Origin: Candidatus Absconditabacterales bacterium
GTDB taxonomy: Bacteria > Patescibacteriota > Gracilibacteria > Absconditabacterales > Absconditicoccaceae
Assembly (NCBI GenBank): GCA_023228925.1
Contig: JALOAF010000035.1
Coordinates: 1 to 7,901, forward strand
Length of the DNA: 7,901 nt
Direction: 5' to 3'
This document shows positions 6,076 through 7,901 of the stretch, one piece after another; within the stretch, counting starts at the first letter, position 1, and the number at the start of each line of letters is the position of its first letter. The notes beneath the pieces are model-generated. The model was not told the origin of the DNA. It worked only from the letters and a program-made list of their open reading frames with translations, and made no database searches. Both the position numbers and the translations under genes were made by a program.

Positions 6076-7416
6076 TCAAATTTCTGACAGTTTTAAATAA
6101 TAATTTTTGACTAATAAAAGTCCTGCAATTCCTGAAATAATAAAAGTTAAAGCAAGTGCAATAAAAATACCTTTAACATTAAAAATTCCTGATAAAAAAT
6201 ATGCAAGAGGAATATAAATAACAAACATTTGAGCAAGTGAAAGTGCTGAAGCTTGCACAGATTTTTTAAACACATTAAGAATAGAATTTGAAATCATAAT
6301 AGTTCCAGCAAGACAATAAGAAATAGGTACAACAGTTAAATACATCACTATATATTTAACAACTTCTTTATCTTTATTAAAAATACCAGCAATATTCTCA
6401 CCAAAAACATAAAATAACAAAGCAAATACAAATCCCAATATCACAGAAAATATATTAGCACTTATAATACTATCTCTGACTCTATTTTTCTTTTTAGCTC
6501 CTATATTCTGACCAACAAATGGTCCCATTATGTTTGCAAGAGATATTGTAATACACAAAGCAAGAAACTCAATTCTTGACGATACTCCAAAAGCTGCAAC
6601 AGCTTTATCTCCATACTTTGACATAATATTTGTAATAATAGCAACACCAACAGGATTCATGCTTCTTGCAAAAGCTACTGGTGTTCCAATTTTTAAAATT
6701 TCTTTCATACATCTAATTCTTTCACTTATGCCTTCTTTTTTTAATTTAATTAACTTTTCTCTAACAATAAGCATATATAAAGATACAATAACTGTAAGAG
6801 TTCTAGCCAAAACAGTAGCAATTGCAGCTCCTCTAACCCCCATTGCAGGAATAAAACCATATCCAAATATAAAAATCGGATCAAGAATTATATTCGTTAT
6901 AGCTGAAACACTCATTATTATACCAGGAGTTTTTGTATCCCCTGTTGCTCTCAAAGCAGCATTACCCATCATTGGTATTATTACAAAAAATACACATGAA
7001 TACCATACTTGCATATAAGCTTTAATATGCACAAGCATTTCAGGTGTAGCACCCATAAATGTAAAAAGCTTATCAATAGTTAAAAGACCTGCTATAGCAA
7101 GAACAGTTACTATAGCAACACCAAGAATGAGAGAATCTGTAACATATCTTGTAGCTTTTTCGTGATCTCCGCTTCCATAAGCTCTTGATATAAGAACTGA
7201 TGTTCCCTGACCTAATCCCATTGCCATGCTTCCAATTATAAAAACTATTGGAAAAGTAAATGTTAAAGCTGCCATTTCTGTTGTTCCAAGTCTTGATATA
7301 AAAAAAGTATCAGTTACATTAAATATTACAAAACCAAGCATTCCAAATATCATAGGAATTGTCATTTTTACCAGTGTTTTATTAATATTATCGTTTATTA
7401 AATCAATTCTGGCCAT
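6076..7416 (-). CDS. MATE-family multidrug efflux transporter
   Basis: This 446-residue inner-membrane protein has the two pseudo-symmetric bundles of six helices typical of MATE exporters, which expel cationic drugs or metabolites in exchange for sodium ions or protons. TM1 holds the conserved Pro21 and the NVTDTFFISRLG segment with Asp36, a position important for cation binding in the NorM group. GQGTSVLISRAYGSGD (69-84) and its second-half counterpart VGQNIGAKKKNR (301-312) are the usual cytoplasmic signatures; NIILDPIFIFG (175-185) is also typical. Length and reading frame are normal. The ATG at 7416-7414 is inside the end of marR (14-nt overlap) with AAGGAA about ten bases upstream, so the pump is probably coupled to and controlled by the regulator. 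The family is certain; substrate and coupling ion cannot be assigned. Confidence 0.94.
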   Translation of the reverse strand: MARIDLINDNINKTLVKMTIPMIFGMLGFVIFNVTDTFFISRLGTTEMAALTFTFPIVFIIGSMAMGLGQGTSVLISRAYGSGDHEKATRYVTDSLILGVAIVTVLAIAGLLTIDKLFTFMGATPEMLVHIKAYMQVWYSCVFFVIIPMMGNAALRATGDTKTPGIIMSVSAITNIILDPIFIFGYGFIPAMGVRGAAIATVLARTLTVIVSLYMLIVREKLIKLKKEGISERIRCMKEILKIGTPVAFARSMNPVGVAIITNIMSKYGDKAVAAFGVSSRIEFLALCITISLANIMGPFVGQNIGAKKKNRVRDSIISANIFSVILGFVFALLFYVFGENIAGIFNKDKEVVKYIVMYLTVVPISYCLAGTIMISNSILNVFKKSVQASALSLAQMFVIYIPLAYFLSGIFNVKGIFIALALTFIISGIAGLLLVKNYYLKLSEI

Positions 7417-7852
7417 GTTTAGAAATTCCTTTATTCATAAAAATTGCTTTATCTGTTATTTTATCCAAAAATTCAAAAAGTTTTTGTTTTTCTAATTCAT
7501 CAAAATCTTCAATTAATTTTTTATTCCAATTTCTAATAATTGAAAAAAATTCATCTTTTATAGAATAAGCTTTATCTGTTAAAGTTATTATGTTTTCTCT
7601 TCTATCATTATCATTTTTTTTAACATTAACAAAACCTTTTTTATTGAGACATTGAAGAGCTCTAGTTATAGTAGCTTTATTGGCAACAAGAATTTCAGCA
7701 AGTTGTTCTTGAGTAAGAGTTGAGTTTTTGAAAAGTTGTATTAGTATTATATATTGACCTTCACCTATATCAAGATGAGCAAGATGTTTTTTGAAATATG
7801 CTTTTTTATTCCTTGAAATAATTGAAATATATTTACCGATAATTTTTATCAT
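7403..7852 (-). CDS. MarR-family winged-helix transcriptional regulator
   Basis: This 149-residue dimeric DNA-binding protein likely represses its own operon and is relieved by a small ligand such as a drug. The helix-turn-helix spans about 47-73 (LTQEQLAEILVANKATITRALQCL), followed by the wing (about 74-92) with the family signature NDNDRR near 80-85. Helices at both ends (about 1-25 and 95-138) would form the dimer interface. IGEGQYIIL (29-37) is a common segment of drug-pump MarR members. The only cysteine is Cys68, in the recognition region, so classical two-cysteine redox sensing is not supported. The ATG (7852-7850) has no Shine-Dalgarno sequence, and an in-frame TAA nearby precludes extension; a leaderless message is possible. 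It overlaps the MATE gene by 14 nt, the usual repressor-pump pairing. Confidence 0.93.
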   Translation of the reverse strand: MIKIIGKYISIISRNKKAYFKKHLAHLDIGEGQYIILIQLFKNSTLTQEQLAEILVANKATITRALQCLNKKGFVNVKKNDNDRRENIITLTDKAYSIKDEFFSIIRNWNKKLIEDFDELEKQKLFEFLDKITDKAIFMNKGISKHGQN

Positions 7853-7858
7853 GGAGTT

Positions 7859-7896
7859 ATATTAACATTAATTTGTTGCGGACGCAACTAAAGTTG
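7859..7896 (-). promoter_or_regulatory. marR promoter with overlapping palindromic operator
   Basis: GTTGCG (7875-7880) and CGCAAC (7883-7888) form a 6-bp palindrome with a 2-bp centre, typical in size for a MarR dimer site. Overlapping it, CAACT (7885-7889) and AGTTG (7892-7896) form a second dyad, so three half-sites stand in alternation. On the minus strand a weak -35 TTGCGT (7887-7882) and a -10 TAATAT (7864-7859) are 17 nt apart, placing the palindrome on the -35. Transcription would begin within a few bases of the marR ATG. Autorepression is inferred. Confidence 0.6.
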
Positions 7897-7901
7897 TAAT
7901 T

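Noticed and set aside
6530..7018. A 162-codon plus-strand open frame antisense to the MATE gene.
   Set aside because: It is a shadow of a clearly conserved membrane protein frame; the product shows no recognisable domain.

Overview
This is an AT-rich window (roughly 30% G+C by eye) from a double-membraned bacterium. All confident genes are on the minus strand and tightly packed. The outer membrane is inferred from an encoded TolC-type outer membrane factor beside a MacA/MacB pair. The sequence alone does not fix the taxon. Low-GC Gram-negative groups such as Fusobacteriota, Elusimicrobiota, Deferribacterota or Brachyspira-like spirochaetes are all compatible.

Read along the minus strand, from high to low coordinates, there are three transcription blocks. 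(1) 7901-6076: a MarR-family repressor gene whose promoter carries a GTTGCG/CGCAAC palindrome, overlapping by 14 nt a 12-helix MATE-family efflux pump. (2) 5717-1480: a complete tripartite efflux operon, tolC-macA-macB, with a 4-nt overlap and then a 9-nt gap; tolC begins with TTG behind a perfect AGGAGG. (3) 868-1: a half-size type I specificity gene (hsdS) overlapping by 11 nt the start of a type I methyltransferase gene (hsdM) that runs off the window. It has a well-formed sigma-70 type promoter.

The two long gaps hold most of the unexplained structure. The 5718-6075 gap has an 11-bp periodic array, a CCCGG palindrome, an ATGTTC hairpin and octamer (GYGA-type) tandem repeats in both orientations that fold into a long imperfect hairpin. 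The 869-1479 gap has a hairpin with direct repeats (1112-1206), another copy of the octamer repeat (1267-1290), and a 143-nt element (1313-1455) with a 9-bp terminal inverted repeat enclosing two hairpins with the same CGGAAG loop.

Taken together, the window looks like a drug-export locus (MarR-controlled MATE pump plus MacAB-TolC) beside a type I modification locus, separated by repeat-rich intergenic DNA. I found no clear new multi-gene system. The best candidates for something undescribed are the 1313-1455 element and the repeats in front of tolC.
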